Assembly: GCA_012514975.1 (NCBI GenBank)
Contig: JAAYZF010000094.1
Span: forward strand, 1 to 32,230
DNA length: 32,230 nt
Source of the DNA: a bacterium
Lineage (GTDB): Bacteria; Auribacterota; UBA3054; JAAYZF01
Direction: 5' to 3'
Positions 1-10,359 of this stretch are shown piece by piece. The notes under the pieces are model-generated. The model was not told the DNA's origin. It saw only the letters and a program-made list of their open reading frames with translations, and did not search any database. Position numbers and translations under genes: made by a program. Numbering within the stretch: the first letter of the stretch is position 1; each line of letters starts with the position of its first letter.

Positions 1-799
1 CTTCGGTGCCAAACAGCTCGATCTGGAACTCATCCGCCTGGTGCGATGCCCAGAAGCTCTCGACCTGCAGGCCCGTGCCGTCCTCGAAACGGATGAAGCC
101 GCCCGCATAGTCATCCGCGGCGTACTGGTTGTACACTTTTTTGTCGACCGGGCGGTAATCCCAGTAGCCAAGGCCGCGCGGGCCGAACTTGGCGCCGGCA
201 ACGCCCGTCACGGACACCGGCCGCGGCTTGCCCATCAGCCACCACGCCGCATCGAGGACGTGAACGCCCATGTCGCGGAACGCGCCGCCGCCCCTCTGGA
301 TGAAGCCGAGATTCCACGCCGGAATGCCGCTGCGGCGGATGCTGCGCGCGCGGCCGTAGTACACGTCACCGAATTTCCCTTCGCGGGCAAGCGCGCCGAG
401 GTACTGGCATTGCTGGCCGAACCGTGTGCTGAGCGACATCATGTTTACCACGCCGGCTGCTTCGGCCGCCTTCACGAGCTTTGCGGCCGCCTGTTCGGAA
501 TCGGCGAGCGGCTTGGTGATCAGCACGTGCTTGCCGCGTTTCACCGCCTCGATGCCCATGGGCACATGCAACTGGTTGGGCGTGCCGATGAAGATCGCGT
601 CGACCTCCTTGTCCCTGCACATCGAGACAAAGTCGGTGTAGAACTTGACGGGCGTGGGGATCTCCCTGGCGAAATCGCGCATGCGTTCCTCGGCGAGGTC
701 GCACAGCGCAATCACTTCGCCGCGCGGATTGCGCGCGATGGCGCGAGCGTTATCCCTGCCAATGCCCATGCCGACAATGCCGACGCGAACCTTCTTCAT
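1..799 (-). CDS. Gfo/Idh/MocA family oxidoreductase (C-terminal part off the window)
   Basis: The protein starts MKKVRVGIVGMGIGRDN, with a GxGxxG-type Rossmann nucleotide-binding loop at about residues 10-15. The first 120 residues form the NAD(P)-binding half. The second half (GGAFRDMGVHVLDAAWWLMG and onward) is the typical alpha/beta substrate domain of this family. The usual EKP catalytic/binding motif reads TKP at about residue 96: the lysine is kept and the acidic residue is lost. Family members oxidise or epimerise sugars and inositols with NAD(P)H, but the substrate cannot be read from sequence. Start ATG at 799 is preceded by a good ribosome site (GAGGAGAC). The gene has its own promoter at 864-891, just beyond the terminator of the upstream operon. 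The 3' end lies beyond base 1, so about 266 codons are visible. No signal peptide is seen, so it is cytoplasmic. Confidence 0.93.
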   Translation of the reverse strand, partial: MKKVRVGIVGMGIGRDNARAIARNPRGEVIALCDLAEERMRDFAREIPTPVKFYTDFVSMCRDKEVDAIFIGTPNQLHVPMGIEAVKRGKHVLITKPLADSEQAAAKLVKAAEAAGVVNMMSLSTRFGQQCQYLGALAREGKFGDVYYGRARSIRRSGIPAWNLGFIQRGGGAFRDMGVHVLDAAWWLMGKPRPVSVTGVAGAKFGPRGLGYWDYRPVDKKVYNQYAADDYAGGFIRFEDGTGLQVESFWASHQADEFQIELFGTE

Positions 800-863
800 T
801 CCCTTGTCTCCTCTGTGGTGAGAGGCAGCCGCAGGGACACTCCCTGAAGCTGCCGCGAGAGGT

Positions 864-891
864 ATTGTAGCAGAAAGCGCTGCAAATGCAA
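864..891 (-). promoter_or_regulatory. sigma70-type promoter for the Gfo/Idh/MocA gene
   Basis: Read on the minus strand this is TTGCAT, a 16-bp spacer and TACAAT, with an extended -10 (TGC directly before TACAAT). The predicted transcript start near 857 gives a leader of about 58 nt to the ATG at 799. The site lies just downstream of the terminator at 921-950. The same TGCTAYAAT-type -10 recurs elsewhere in the window. Confidence 0.6.
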
Positions 892-920
892 CGGACGCGC
901 CGCGGGGGGAGGAACACGGG

Positions 921-950
921 AAAAAATGAGCCGGCGGGAACCCCGCCGGC
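921..950 (-). terminator. intrinsic terminator of the deacetylase-flavodoxin operon
   Basis: A perfect 9-bp GC stem (GCCGGCGGG at 930-938 pairing with 942-950) has a 3-nt loop. On the minus strand it is followed by TCA and six T residues (plus-strand A run 921-926). It lies about 160 bp past the flavodoxin stop codon at 1108 and before the next minus-strand promoter. Confidence 0.75.
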
Positions 951-1054
951 CCACAGCCGCGCCCGTTGCAGGGCGCTCAGGCCGGGCATCTGCCGGCCAT
1001 CCCCCTAAAAGTCGCGTGCACTGTAGCATGTGCCCGGCTTCCAGGGAACACTAT

Positions 1055-1090
1055 AGATCAGTCAGATCAGCCAGATCAGACGGATCAACC
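1055..1090. repeat. 9-bp tandem array, AGATCAGNC type, 4 units
   Basis: Four consecutive 9-bp units, AGATCAGTC, AGATCAGCC, AGATCAGAC and GGATCAACC, lie 17 bp beyond the stop codon of the first flavodoxin gene. Period and placement match the arrays at 4490 and 4871, though the unit sequence differs. The rest of the 800-1107 gap holds only the terminator and promoter listed separately. Confidence 0.8.
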
Positions 1091-1107
1091 GTCGTTGCCT
1101 CTTCTGC

Positions 1108-1587
1108 TCAGCCGTGAAGCTTCTTCGTCAGCTCCGCCACGGCCTTGCCGTACGCGCGGCATGTGCGGATGAGCCGCTCGGCGTCCGGCGCGTGAATGCC
1201 GGTTGGGCCGTAGTGGTCGTCCGTCGCCATGCCGGTGATGATCATGCCATGCACCATGAGCGCCTGGAGAATCGAGAGCACGGCAGTCTCGCTCCCGCCG
1301 CCGACCGAGGCGGCCGTGGCGAACGCGCCGCCGACCTTGCCGACGAGCTTGCCGTGCAGCTTGATGGACGAATCGAGCAGGTGCTTTGCCTCCGCCACCA
1401 TTGTGCCGTAGTAGCTGGGCGACCCGATGACGATGCCCTGGTAGCCGGACAGCGCATCCACGGCGACCTTCTGCAACGGCAGGACGTCAACGGCGACGCC
1501 CGTTTCCCTCGCGCCGCGGCCGATCTCCTCCGCCATTTCCTGCGTCCGGCCGGTGCGGCTGAAATACGCGACCAGTAATCTGCTCAT
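1108..1587 (-). CDS. flavodoxin family protein (paralog 1)
   Basis: This 159-residue protein begins MSRLLVAYFSRTGRTQEMAEE. SRTGRT is the FMN phosphate-binding loop right after the first beta strand. GSPSYYGTM (about residues 55-63) matches the second flavin loop, and GGAFATAASVGGGSET matches the third, as in WrbA/flavodoxin-like proteins. It should bind FMN and act as a small cytoplasmic electron carrier or FMN oxidoreductase; the partner is unknown. Two ATGs lie in frame, at 1593 and 1587. The ribosome site CAGGAG is too close to the first and about 7 nt from the second, so I chose 1587. It follows paralog 2 by 35 nt in the same operon and precedes the terminator at 921-950. Confidence 0.93.
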   Translation of the reverse strand: MSRLLVAYFSRTGRTQEMAEEIGRGARETGVAVDVLPLQKVAVDALSGYQGIVIGSPSYYGTMVAEAKHLLDSSIKLHGKLVGKVGGAFATAASVGGGSETAVLSILQALMVHGMIITGMATDDHYGPTGIHAPDAERLIRTCRAYGKAVAELTKKLHG

Positions 1588-1622
1588 ACTCATGCTCCTG
1601 CGTGTGGTTGTGCAATGAAGTG

Positions 1623-2099
1623 CTATCCCCTGAGCTTGTCCGCGAGCCGGGCAATGCTCTGCCCATAGGTGCGGCACTGGTGCACCACGCGGTCATCCGG
1701 CGCATTGACGGACACGGGCCCGAAATGGTCGCCAATCGCCTCGCCCATGACTGCCATGCCGTGCACGAGAAACGCCTGAAGGATGGACAGGATCGTCGTT
1801 TCGTTTCCCCCGCCGACGTTTGCAGACGACGAGAACGCGCCGCCGAGTTTGCCGGCAAGCTTGCCGTGCAGCACGACGCTGGCGTCGAGAAACTCCTTGA
1901 TCTCCGCCGCCATGCCGGCATAGTAGTCCGGCGACCCGATGATGATGGCATCGTACTTCGTCAGCTCCTCGACGTTCGCTTCGTCCACCTGCATCAAGTC
2001 GACTGTGGCGCCGGCGCCCTGCGCCCCGCGCGCCACCTCTTCGGCCATTTTCTGGGTGTTGCCCGTGCGGCTGCAGTAGATGACAGCGATAATGCTCAT
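1623..2099 (-). CDS. flavodoxin family protein (paralog 2)
   Basis: This 158-residue protein begins MSIIAVIYCSRTGNTQKMAEE, with the FMN phosphate loop SRTGNT. The later flavin-contacting segments are GSPDYYAGM and GGAFSSSANVGGGNETT. It aligns along its full length with paralog 1, so the pair probably arose by tandem duplication. The start is clear: AAGGAGG lies 6 nt before the ATG at 2099. That ATG overlaps the stop of the upstream deacetylase gene in an ATGA arrangement, implying translational coupling. It is a cytoplasmic electron-transfer flavoprotein by family. Nothing in the sequence explains why it is coupled to an exported deacetylase. Confidence 0.94.
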   Translation of the reverse strand: MSIIAVIYCSRTGNTQKMAEEVARGAQGAGATVDLMQVDEANVEELTKYDAIIIGSPDYYAGMAAEIKEFLDASVVLHGKLAGKLGGAFSSSANVGGGNETTILSILQAFLVHGMAVMGEAIGDHFGPVSVNAPDDRVVHQCRTYGQSIARLADKLRG

Positions 2100-3250
2100 T
2101 GCGGCCTCCTTGATGATGACGCGGCAACGGATGCCCCGCGCGCCGCCGCGTCCTGCTGAAACAACCATGCGTAGACGTAATGATTCGACCGCGCATCCCA
2201 TGCATGCAGCTCCGCCGTGTACGCCCCCGGCTCGAGCGGCTGCGGCAACGCATAGCTGATGGTCCGCCCGCGAGGATCCCACGTGCTGTCCACCCAGCGG
2301 AAACTCAGTTTGAGGCGCGCGTCGACAAGATGCGCCCCCTGCGGCGACAGCGAGACGCGCACCCGCCCCGCCCTGTCCGTGCAGATCATTCCGTCGCCCG
2401 GGACAGCCGTCGCGACGGGCAGGGGCAACCGTTCGAGATACTCGGCAAGCTCCGCGTCGCGCATGGCCGGGCCGACGATGCGGCGGCCAAGCGTCATCAG
2501 GGGTGTCGCCGAGCTGTTCACCTGCGGATTCACCGTCACCGCCGTGCGGTAGCCGGCGCGCTCGAGGCTTTCCATGACCGCCGTGTTGTAATAGCCGTAC
2601 GGATAGCAGAAATGCACCACCGGCCGTGAGATGTTCGCCTCGATCTCCCTCTTGCTGTCGTACACCTCGCGCATCAGGCGCCGCTCGTACCGGGCCTGGT
2701 CCTCGAACGCATACGGCCGGTTGAGCCGCTCGGTATGAGAGAGCGAATGGCTGCCTATCGCATGGCCCTGCGCGGCGAGCGCGCGGACGTCGTCCCACGA
2801 CAATTGGAGCGGGCTGCCGATGACGGTCGGGTAGATGTAGAACGTGGCCAGGAAACCGAATTCACGGAGGATTGGCGCGGCATACACGATCTGGTCCTTC
2901 CATCCGTCGTCAAAGGTGATGATCACCGGCCGTGCCGGCAGGGGGGCGCCGCGTTCGACCGCGTTGCACCACTGGTCAATCGAGATCGTGGAAAAGCCGT
3001 GCCGCGCGAGATACCGCATGTGCTCGCGGAACAGCGCGGGCGTGACGGTCATCTGGTTGGTGATCTTCGGCGAGACACGATGATAGGCAAGCACCGGCGC
3101 CGTTGCCGGGCACGCCGCCGGCTGCACGCGGGCGGCGGCGGGCGGCGCGATCTCCTTGTGCGTGCAGCCTGCTGCGAAGACCAACGCAATCCCCGCGGCA
3201 TACAACGCCCGCGCCCGCCGGAGCTGCCGGCGCGCACGAAGACACAACAC
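2096..3250 (-). CDS. polysaccharide deacetylase (CE4/NodB) lipoprotein
   Basis: A basic, hydrophobic N terminus ends in a lipobox (VFAAGC, Cys at about residue 29), so the protein is probably an exported lipoprotein. The NodB domain follows, with ITFDDGWKDQ (catalytic and metal Asp pair), the metal-binding H-SLS-H motif and CYPYG in place of the usual RPPYG. A C-terminal beta-rich domain of about 110 residues follows. CE4 enzymes remove N- or O-acetyl groups from glycans such as peptidoglycan or poly-GlcNAc. The frame is open up to an ATG at 3334, but a good promoter at 3320-3348 would start transcription inside that extension. I therefore prefer the GTG at 3250, which leaves a normal signal peptide; the start is uncertain. 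The stop overlaps the flavodoxin start by 4 nt. Confidence 0.88.
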   Translation of the reverse strand: MLCLRARRQLRRARALYAAGIALVFAAGCTHKEIAPPAAARVQPAACPATAPVLAYHRVSPKITNQMTVTPALFREHMRYLARHGFSTISIDQWCNAVERGAPLPARPVIITFDDGWKDQIVYAAPILREFGFLATFYIYPTVIGSPLQLSWDDVRALAAQGHAIGSHSLSHTERLNRPYAFEDQARYERRLMREVYDSKREIEANISRPVVHFCYPYGYYNTAVMESLERAGYRTAVTVNPQVNSSATPLMTLGRRIVGPAMRDAELAEYLERLPLPVATAVPGDGMICTDRAGRVRVSLSPQGAHLVDARLKLSFRWVDSTWDPRGRTISYALPQPLEPGAYTAELHAWDARSNHYVYAWLFQQDAAARGASVAASSSRRPQ

Positions 3251-3319
3251 CTGTCCGAGGCGCGCGATCAATGCTGTCGTTCGTTCAGTTTCACTACCAT
3301 CTGTACAAGCAACCGCAGA

Positions 3320-3348
3320 AGTATAGCAAATCATCGGGTGAAATGCAA
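3320..3348 (-). promoter_or_regulatory. promoter of the deacetylase-flavodoxin operon
   Basis: Minus-strand TTGCAT, a 17-bp spacer and TATACT, with TGC in front of the -10 (extended -10). The predicted transcript start near 3313 argues for a deacetylase start codon downstream of the ATG at 3334. It is divergent from the purM promoter about 55 bp away. Confidence 0.6.
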
Positions 3349-3398
3349 AAACCAGCGGAACCCGCTGCGGCGGCCCTATGGCGAATGCGGGGACGTTT

Positions 3399-3407
3399 TG
3401 CTATAAT
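3399..3407 (+). promoter_or_regulatory. extended -10 promoter of the purM-carB run
   Basis: TGCTATAAT carries a perfect -10 hexamer (3402-3407) and an extended TGN. The -35 region at the normal distance (TGGCGA) is weak. The predicted start near 3414 gives a leader of about 44 nt before purM. It is the only strong promoter-like site I see ahead of purM-purH-carB. Confidence 0.6.
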
Positions 3408-3457
3408 GACGCGGTTTAAGTAACGACCCTGAGTATGGTCATCATCATGGCACACGA

Positions 3458-4495
3458 ATGAAGCAATCACACTACGCACAGGCCGGCGTGAACATTGACC
3501 GCGGCAACGCCATCGTGCGCGACATCAAGCGCGTGGTCCGCGCCACCTTCAACAGGCACGTCCTTGCCGACATAGGCCTTTTCGGCGGCCTGTTTGACGC
3601 AAGAAATCTCGGCTGCACGCATCCCGTGCTCGTCTCGTCCATCGACGGCGTGGGAACGAAACTGCACGTCGCGGCCCAGCTCGGCGCGTTCTTCGGCGCC
3701 GGGCGAGACATTGTGGCGCATTGCTGCAACGACATCGTCGTGCAGGGCGCGCGCCCGCTGTTCTTCCTTGACTACATCGCCTCCGCCCGCCTGCGCGAGA
3801 AGGATGTCGTCCAGGTGGTGGCTGGCATGGCGCATGAATGCGCGGCAAACGGCTGCGCGCTTATCGGCGGCGAAACAGCCGAAATGCCCGGCACCTATCA
3901 CGACCGGCAGATGGATATCGTCGGCTGTATCATCGGCGTGGTTGACAGGAAGGCTGTCGTCGACGGCCACGCGATCAGGCCGGGCGACGTGGCCATCGGC
4001 CTGCCGTCAAGCGGGCTGCACACGAACGGCTACTCGCTCGCGCGCAAGGTGCTGCTGCGCGACGCGAAGCTCTCCCTGAAGAAGAAACCGGCCGGATGCG
4101 CCAGGCCGCTCGGCGACATCCTGCTCGAGCCGCACCGCTCATACGCCCCGGCCATCCTCGACCTGCTCACGCGCGGCAGAATCAAAGGCATGGCCCATAT
4201 CACCGGTGGCGGCCTGCTCGAGAACGTGCCGCGCATCCTGCCGCCCGGCGTCGACATCGAGTTCGACGTCGCCATGATACCGCGGCAGCCGGTGTTCGGC
4301 CTGATCCAGCGGCTTGGCGGCGTCGATCCGCGGGAAATGTACCGCGTGTTCAACATGGGCATTGGCATGGTGCTCATCGCCAGCCCGGCTGAAATGGACA
4401 AACTCACCGCGCGGCTGAAGCAGAGGCGCGAGAAGTTCGTCGCCTTTGGCCGCGTCCTGCGCGGCGCCCGACGCGTGATTCTGAAGAACGTATAG
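3458..4495 (+). CDS. purM: phosphoribosylformylglycinamidine cyclo-ligase (AIR synthetase)
   Basis: PurM performs the ATP-dependent ring closure of FGAM to 5-aminoimidazole ribonucleotide, step five of de novo purine synthesis, in the cytoplasm. The 345-residue length is normal. It has the N-terminal segment YAQAGVNIDRGN, VSSIDGVGTKLHVA (ATP/substrate loop) and IGGETAEMPGTY (the PurM family signature), followed by the C-terminal domain with ITGGGLLENVPRILP. The ATG at 3458 has no clear Shine-Dalgarno sequence, but the family N terminus begins here. The stop codon TAG at 4493 falls inside the first unit of a 9-bp repeat array. It leads a plus-strand series with purH and carB. Confidence 0.97.
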   Translation: MKQSHYAQAGVNIDRGNAIVRDIKRVVRATFNRHVLADIGLFGGLFDARNLGCTHPVLVSSIDGVGTKLHVAAQLGAFFGAGRDIVAHCCNDIVVQGARPLFFLDYIASARLREKDVVQVVAGMAHECAANGCALIGGETAEMPGTYHDRQMDIVGCIIGVVDRKAVVDGHAIRPGDVAIGLPSSGLHTNGYSLARKVLLRDAKLSLKKKPAGCARPLGDILLEPHRSYAPAILDLLTRGRIKGMAHITGGGLLENVPRILPPGVDIEFDVAMIPRQPVFGLIQRLGGVDPREMYRVFNMGIGMVLIASPAEMDKLTARLKQRREKFVAFGRVLRGARRVILKNV

Positions 4496-4525
4496 GACCT
4501 ATAGGACGTATAAGACCTATGAACG
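4490..4525. repeat. 9-bp tandem array, NTATAGGAC type, 4 units
   Basis: Units GTATAGGAC, CTATAGGAC, GTATAAGAC and CTATGAACG. The first unit supplies the TAG stop codon of purM (4493-4495) and the last supplies the ATG of the following gene (4519-4521), so the array fills the whole space between two genes. Confidence 0.8.
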
Positions 4526-4875
4526 GCGGGGATGAACGGAACGGCGATGCACGATACTGCGCGGGCTGCACTGCCTGCTGTCGCTGGCCCGGCGTGGTCA
4601 CGTTCCCGGCTGACGCAGTCGGCCCTCTCGCCGACTATCTCGGCATGGATGAACGGGCGTGCGCAGACTTGTTCTTCGACATCGCCGACAACCGCGGGCA
4701 GCTCAGAACGAAGAAAACGACGGACGGCGGGTGCATCTTCGTCGGCGAGACCGGGTGCAGAATCTACCCGCACCGGCCGCGGCAGTGCCGCACGTTTCCC
4801 TATGAATGGCAGCGGCCCGAGGCGGCCTGCATGGCGCAGTGCGCGCTGCACAAGGCATTGAAACGCCGTGCATAG
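4519..4875 (+). CDS. YkgJ-like cysteine-cluster protein
   Basis: This 118-residue protein contains YCAGCTACCRWPG near residues 13-25, the CxxCxxCC-type signature of the YkgJ family (putative zinc- or iron-binding cysteine clusters). Further cysteines lie in GGCIFVGETGCRIYPHRPRQCRTFP, and the last of these motifs (R-P-x-x-C-R-x-F-P) is characteristic. The biochemical role of the family is not established. It sits between purM and purH, but both borders are 9-bp arrays, so membership of the purine operon could be incidental. The start ATG is formed by the array and has no good ribosome site. The stop TAG at 4873 is inside the next array. Confidence 0.88.
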   Translation: MNGGDERNGDARYCAGCTACCRWPGVVTFPADAVGPLADYLGMDERACADLFFDIADNRGQLRTKKTTDGGCIFVGETGCRIYPHRPRQCRTFPYEWQRPEAACMAQCALHKALKRRA

Positions 4876-4906
4876 GACCTATAGGACCCATAGGACCCAT
4901 ACACGG
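4871..4906. repeat. 9-bp tandem array, NATAGGACC type, 4 units
   Basis: Units CATAGGACC, TATAGGACC, CATAGGACC and the degenerate CATACACGG. The first unit contains the TAG stop codon (4873-4875) of the YkgJ-like gene. It is the same repeat family as the array at 4490 and ends 31 bp before the purH start codon. Confidence 0.8.
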
Positions 4907-4937
4907 AAGGAATAACACACCTGAAGGGACCGCCGAC

Positions 4938-6509
4938 ATGAAGAAAATCGAACGCGCGCTCATCAGCGTATCAGACAAGACAGGCATTGTCGAGCTCGCG
5001 CACCAGCTCGTCACGCGTGGCGTCACCATCATCTCCACGGGCGGCACGGCGAAGCTCCTCAAGGACGAGGGCCTTGCCATCACGCCCATCGAGCAGTTCA
5101 CCGGCTTTCCCGAAATGCTCGATGGCCGGGTGAAGACCCTGCACCCGAAAGTCCATGCCGGCCTGCTTTCGCTGCGCGACAATCCGGAGCATCAGAAGAC
5201 GATGCGCGAGCACGACCTGGTGCCCATAGACCTCGTGGTCGTCAACCTCTATCCGTTCGAGGCGACCGTGTCGAAACCGCACGTGACGTTCGACGAAGCG
5301 GTCGAGAACATCGACATCGGCGGCCCGACCATGCTACGCTCCGCCGCGAAGAATTTCCGCGACGTCACCGTCATCGTCGACCCCGCCGACTACAAACCCC
5401 TGCTCCAGGAAATGGACGAGCACGGCAACGCGGCCTCGTTCGAGTTCAACAAGAGGCTCGCCCAGAAAGTGTTTGCGGCAACCGCATACTACGACTCGCT
5501 GATTGCGGACTACCTTGGCGACGCCATTCCCGGCCTCGGCAAATTCCCCGCCACGCGCGCGTTCGGCTACCGCAAGGTGCAGGACCTGCGCTACGGCGAG
5601 AATCCGCACCAGCAGGCCGCTTTCTACAAGGAGCTCCGCCAGCCCGAGCCGTGCGTCACCGTCGCCAAGCAGATTCACGGCAAGGAGCTCTCCTACAACA
5701 ATTTCCTCGATGCCGACGGCGCGCTCGAACTCGTGAAGGAATTCGCCGAGCCCGCCGCCATCATCATCAAACACACCAACCCGTGCGGCGCGGCGACCGC
5801 TTCATCGCTCCTCGACGCGTATGTCAGGGCGCGCGAGACCGACCCCGTATCCGCGTTCGGCAGTGTCATCAGCTTCAACCGCGTGGTGGACAAGGCGACG
5901 GCGGAGGAGATGGCCAGGATGTTCATCGAGATCATCATCGCCCCGGGCTTCAGCGACGACGCGCTCGCCGCCCTCCGCAGGAAGAAGGACCTCCGCCTCC
6001 TCGTGGTCGACGGGCTCGAGGAATGGGTGAACGCGCCCGCCAGGAAGCACGGCGGCATGTACACGCGCAAGGTCGTTGGCGGCCTGCTCGTGCAGGACAG
6101 GGACACCAGGATGGTCGCGCCTGACGAGCTGAAATGCGTGACGGCGAAGAAACCGGGCGCGGAGGAGATGGCGTCGCTGCTGTTCGCGTGGAAGATATGC
6201 AAACATGTGAAATCCAACGCAATCGTCTTTGCCCGCGGCACCGAGCTTGTCGGCGTCGGCGCCGGGCAGATGAGCCGTGTGGACTCGGTGAAGCTTGCGT
6301 GCATGAAGGCGCAGAAGCCCGTGACGGGCGCCGTCATGGCGTCGGACGCCTTCTTCCCCTTCCGTGACGGGATCGACGAGGCGGCGAAGGCGGGCATCAC
6401 CGCCGCGATCCAGCCCGGCGGCTCCGTGCGCGACAAGGAGGTCATCGAGGCGGCTGACGAGCATGGCATCGCCATGGTCCTCACCGGCATGCGCCACTTC
6501 AAACACTAG
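4938..6509 (+). CDS. purH: bifunctional AICAR transformylase / IMP cyclohydrolase
   Basis: PurH catalyses the last two steps of de novo IMP synthesis: formyl transfer from 10-formyl-THF to AICAR, then ring closure. The 523-residue length is normal. The N-terminal MGS-like IMP cyclohydrolase domain (about 1-150) starts MKKIERALISVSDKTG and includes STGGTAKLL and DGRVKTLHPKVHAGLL. The transformylase domain has RYGENPHQQAAFY, ELSYNNFLDADGA and the KHTNPCGAA motif, and ends with the usual VLTGMRHFKH. The frame is open back to 4806, but homology and the GAAGGGA ribosome site place the start at 4938. It lies downstream of purM and the YkgJ-like gene. Confidence 0.98.
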   Translation: MKKIERALISVSDKTGIVELAHQLVTRGVTIISTGGTAKLLKDEGLAITPIEQFTGFPEMLDGRVKTLHPKVHAGLLSLRDNPEHQKTMREHDLVPIDLVVVNLYPFEATVSKPHVTFDEAVENIDIGGPTMLRSAAKNFRDVTVIVDPADYKPLLQEMDEHGNAASFEFNKRLAQKVFAATAYYDSLIADYLGDAIPGLGKFPATRAFGYRKVQDLRYGENPHQQAAFYKELRQPEPCVTVAKQIHGKELSYNNFLDADGALELVKEFAEPAAIIIKHTNPCGAATASSLLDAYVRARETDPVSAFGSVISFNRVVDKATAEEMARMFIEIIIAPGFSDDALAALRRKKDLRLLVVDGLEEWVNAPARKHGGMYTRKVVGGLLVQDRDTRMVAPDELKCVTAKKPGAEEMASLLFAWKICKHVKSNAIVFARGTELVGVGAGQMSRVDSVKLACMKAQKPVTGAVMASDAFFPFRDGIDEAAKAGITAAIQPGGSVRDKEVIEAADEHGIAMVLTGMRHFKH

Positions 6510-6521
6510 TCGACGTTACAG

Positions 6522-6554
6522 CCAGACTACGGATTTCGCGAATTGTCACGGATT
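6522..6554. repeat. left 33-bp inverted repeat of the GxxExxY cassette
   Basis: The outer 14 bp (CCAGACTACGGATT) are a perfect inverted match to 7015-7028. Over 33 bp I count 28 matching positions with the repeat at 6996-7028. The repeat carries three copies of a GGATT-like core spaced 9 and 10 bp apart, and its inner edge abuts the ATG of the enclosed gene at 6555. Confidence 0.85.
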
Positions 6555-7016
6555 ATGTCTCAACCGGGGTTTGCTGTGACGAGCAAGACGCCTCTTATCG
6601 AAGGAGAGCTTTCGCACGAGATCATCGGTGCAGCCATGAAGGTTCATAGCGTTCTGGGCCCCGGGCTGCTCGAAAAGGTGTATGAGAACGCGCTGGTGGT
6701 GGAACTCCGGCTTCGCGGGCTCGCCGTTGATCAGCAGAGGCGGTTCAGCGTTCTGTATGAAAGCGTGCCGGTCGGCGAGTATGTGCCAGACATCCTGGTT
6801 GAGGGACGGATTATCGTCGACACAAAGACCGTCAATGTGATCGGTGACGCTGAGAAGGCAACTATGATCCACTATGTGACACACTCACGGTGCCCGCTGG
6901 GGCTGATCATCAATTTCTCCAAACCCAGTTTGGAGTGGGTGCGTATTCTTCGTCCCGACTCCCGGACAAGCCAGCAACTGCTCAGGAAACGAGGTAATCC
7001 GCGCCAATCCGTGTAA
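6555..7016 (+). CDS. GxxExxY family protein (PD-(D/E)XK nuclease-like, DUF/PF13366)
   Basis: This 153-residue protein contains GPGLLEKVYENAL, the G-x-x-E-x-x-Y signature, at about residues 38-50. It then has YVPDILVEGRIIVDTKTV, a PD-...-(D/E)xK-type core (D-T-K where E-x-K is common). The family belongs to the PD-(D/E)XK nuclease-like fold by published classification; its cellular role is unknown. An upstream in-frame TTG at 6543 exists, but ATG 6555 is preferred; neither has a strong ribosome site. The stop TAA (7014-7016) lies inside the right inverted repeat, and the last ~6 residues are encoded by that repeat. It interrupts the purH-carB run and looks like a separate cassette rather than a purine/pyrimidine gene. 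Confidence 0.88.
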   Translation: MSQPGFAVTSKTPLIEGELSHEIIGAAMKVHSVLGPGLLEKVYENALVVELRLRGLAVDQQRRFSVLYESVPVGEYVPDILVEGRIIVDTKTVNVIGDAEKATMIHYVTHSRCPLGLIINFSKPSLEWVRILRPDSRTSQQLLRKRGNPRQSV

Positions 7017-7028
7017 TCCGTAGTCTGG
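6996..7028. repeat. right 33-bp inverted repeat of the GxxExxY cassette
   Basis: This is the inverted partner of 6522-6554 (14 bp perfect at the outer end, 28 of 33 overall). It has the mirrored 10- and 9-bp spacing of AATCC cores at 6996, 7006 and 7015. It encodes the stop codon of the GxxExxY gene and ends 12 bp before the carB start codon. Confidence 0.85.
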
Positions 7029-7040
7029 TAGAGTGTTCCT

Positions 7041-10331
<3,291 letters not shown>

Positions 10332-10337
10332 CACCGT

Positions 10338-10353
10338 CGCGGCGGCCGCCGCG
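10338..10353. other. perfect 16-bp GC palindrome between convergent genes
   Basis: CGCGGCGGCCGCCGCG occupies most of the 28 bp between the carB stop and the stop of the ATP-grasp gene on the other strand. It could act as a bidirectional transcription barrier, but there is no T tract on either side. Confidence 0.5.
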
Positions 10354-10359
10354 CGTTGG

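Noticed and set aside
2100-2798. N-terminal extension of flavodoxin paralog 2
   Set aside because: It overlaps the deacetylase gene in another frame; AGGAGG before ATG 2099 marks the real start.
4806-4937. Upstream start for purH
   Set aside because: The extension runs through the YkgJ-like gene and the 9-bp array; the conserved PurH N terminus begins at 4938.
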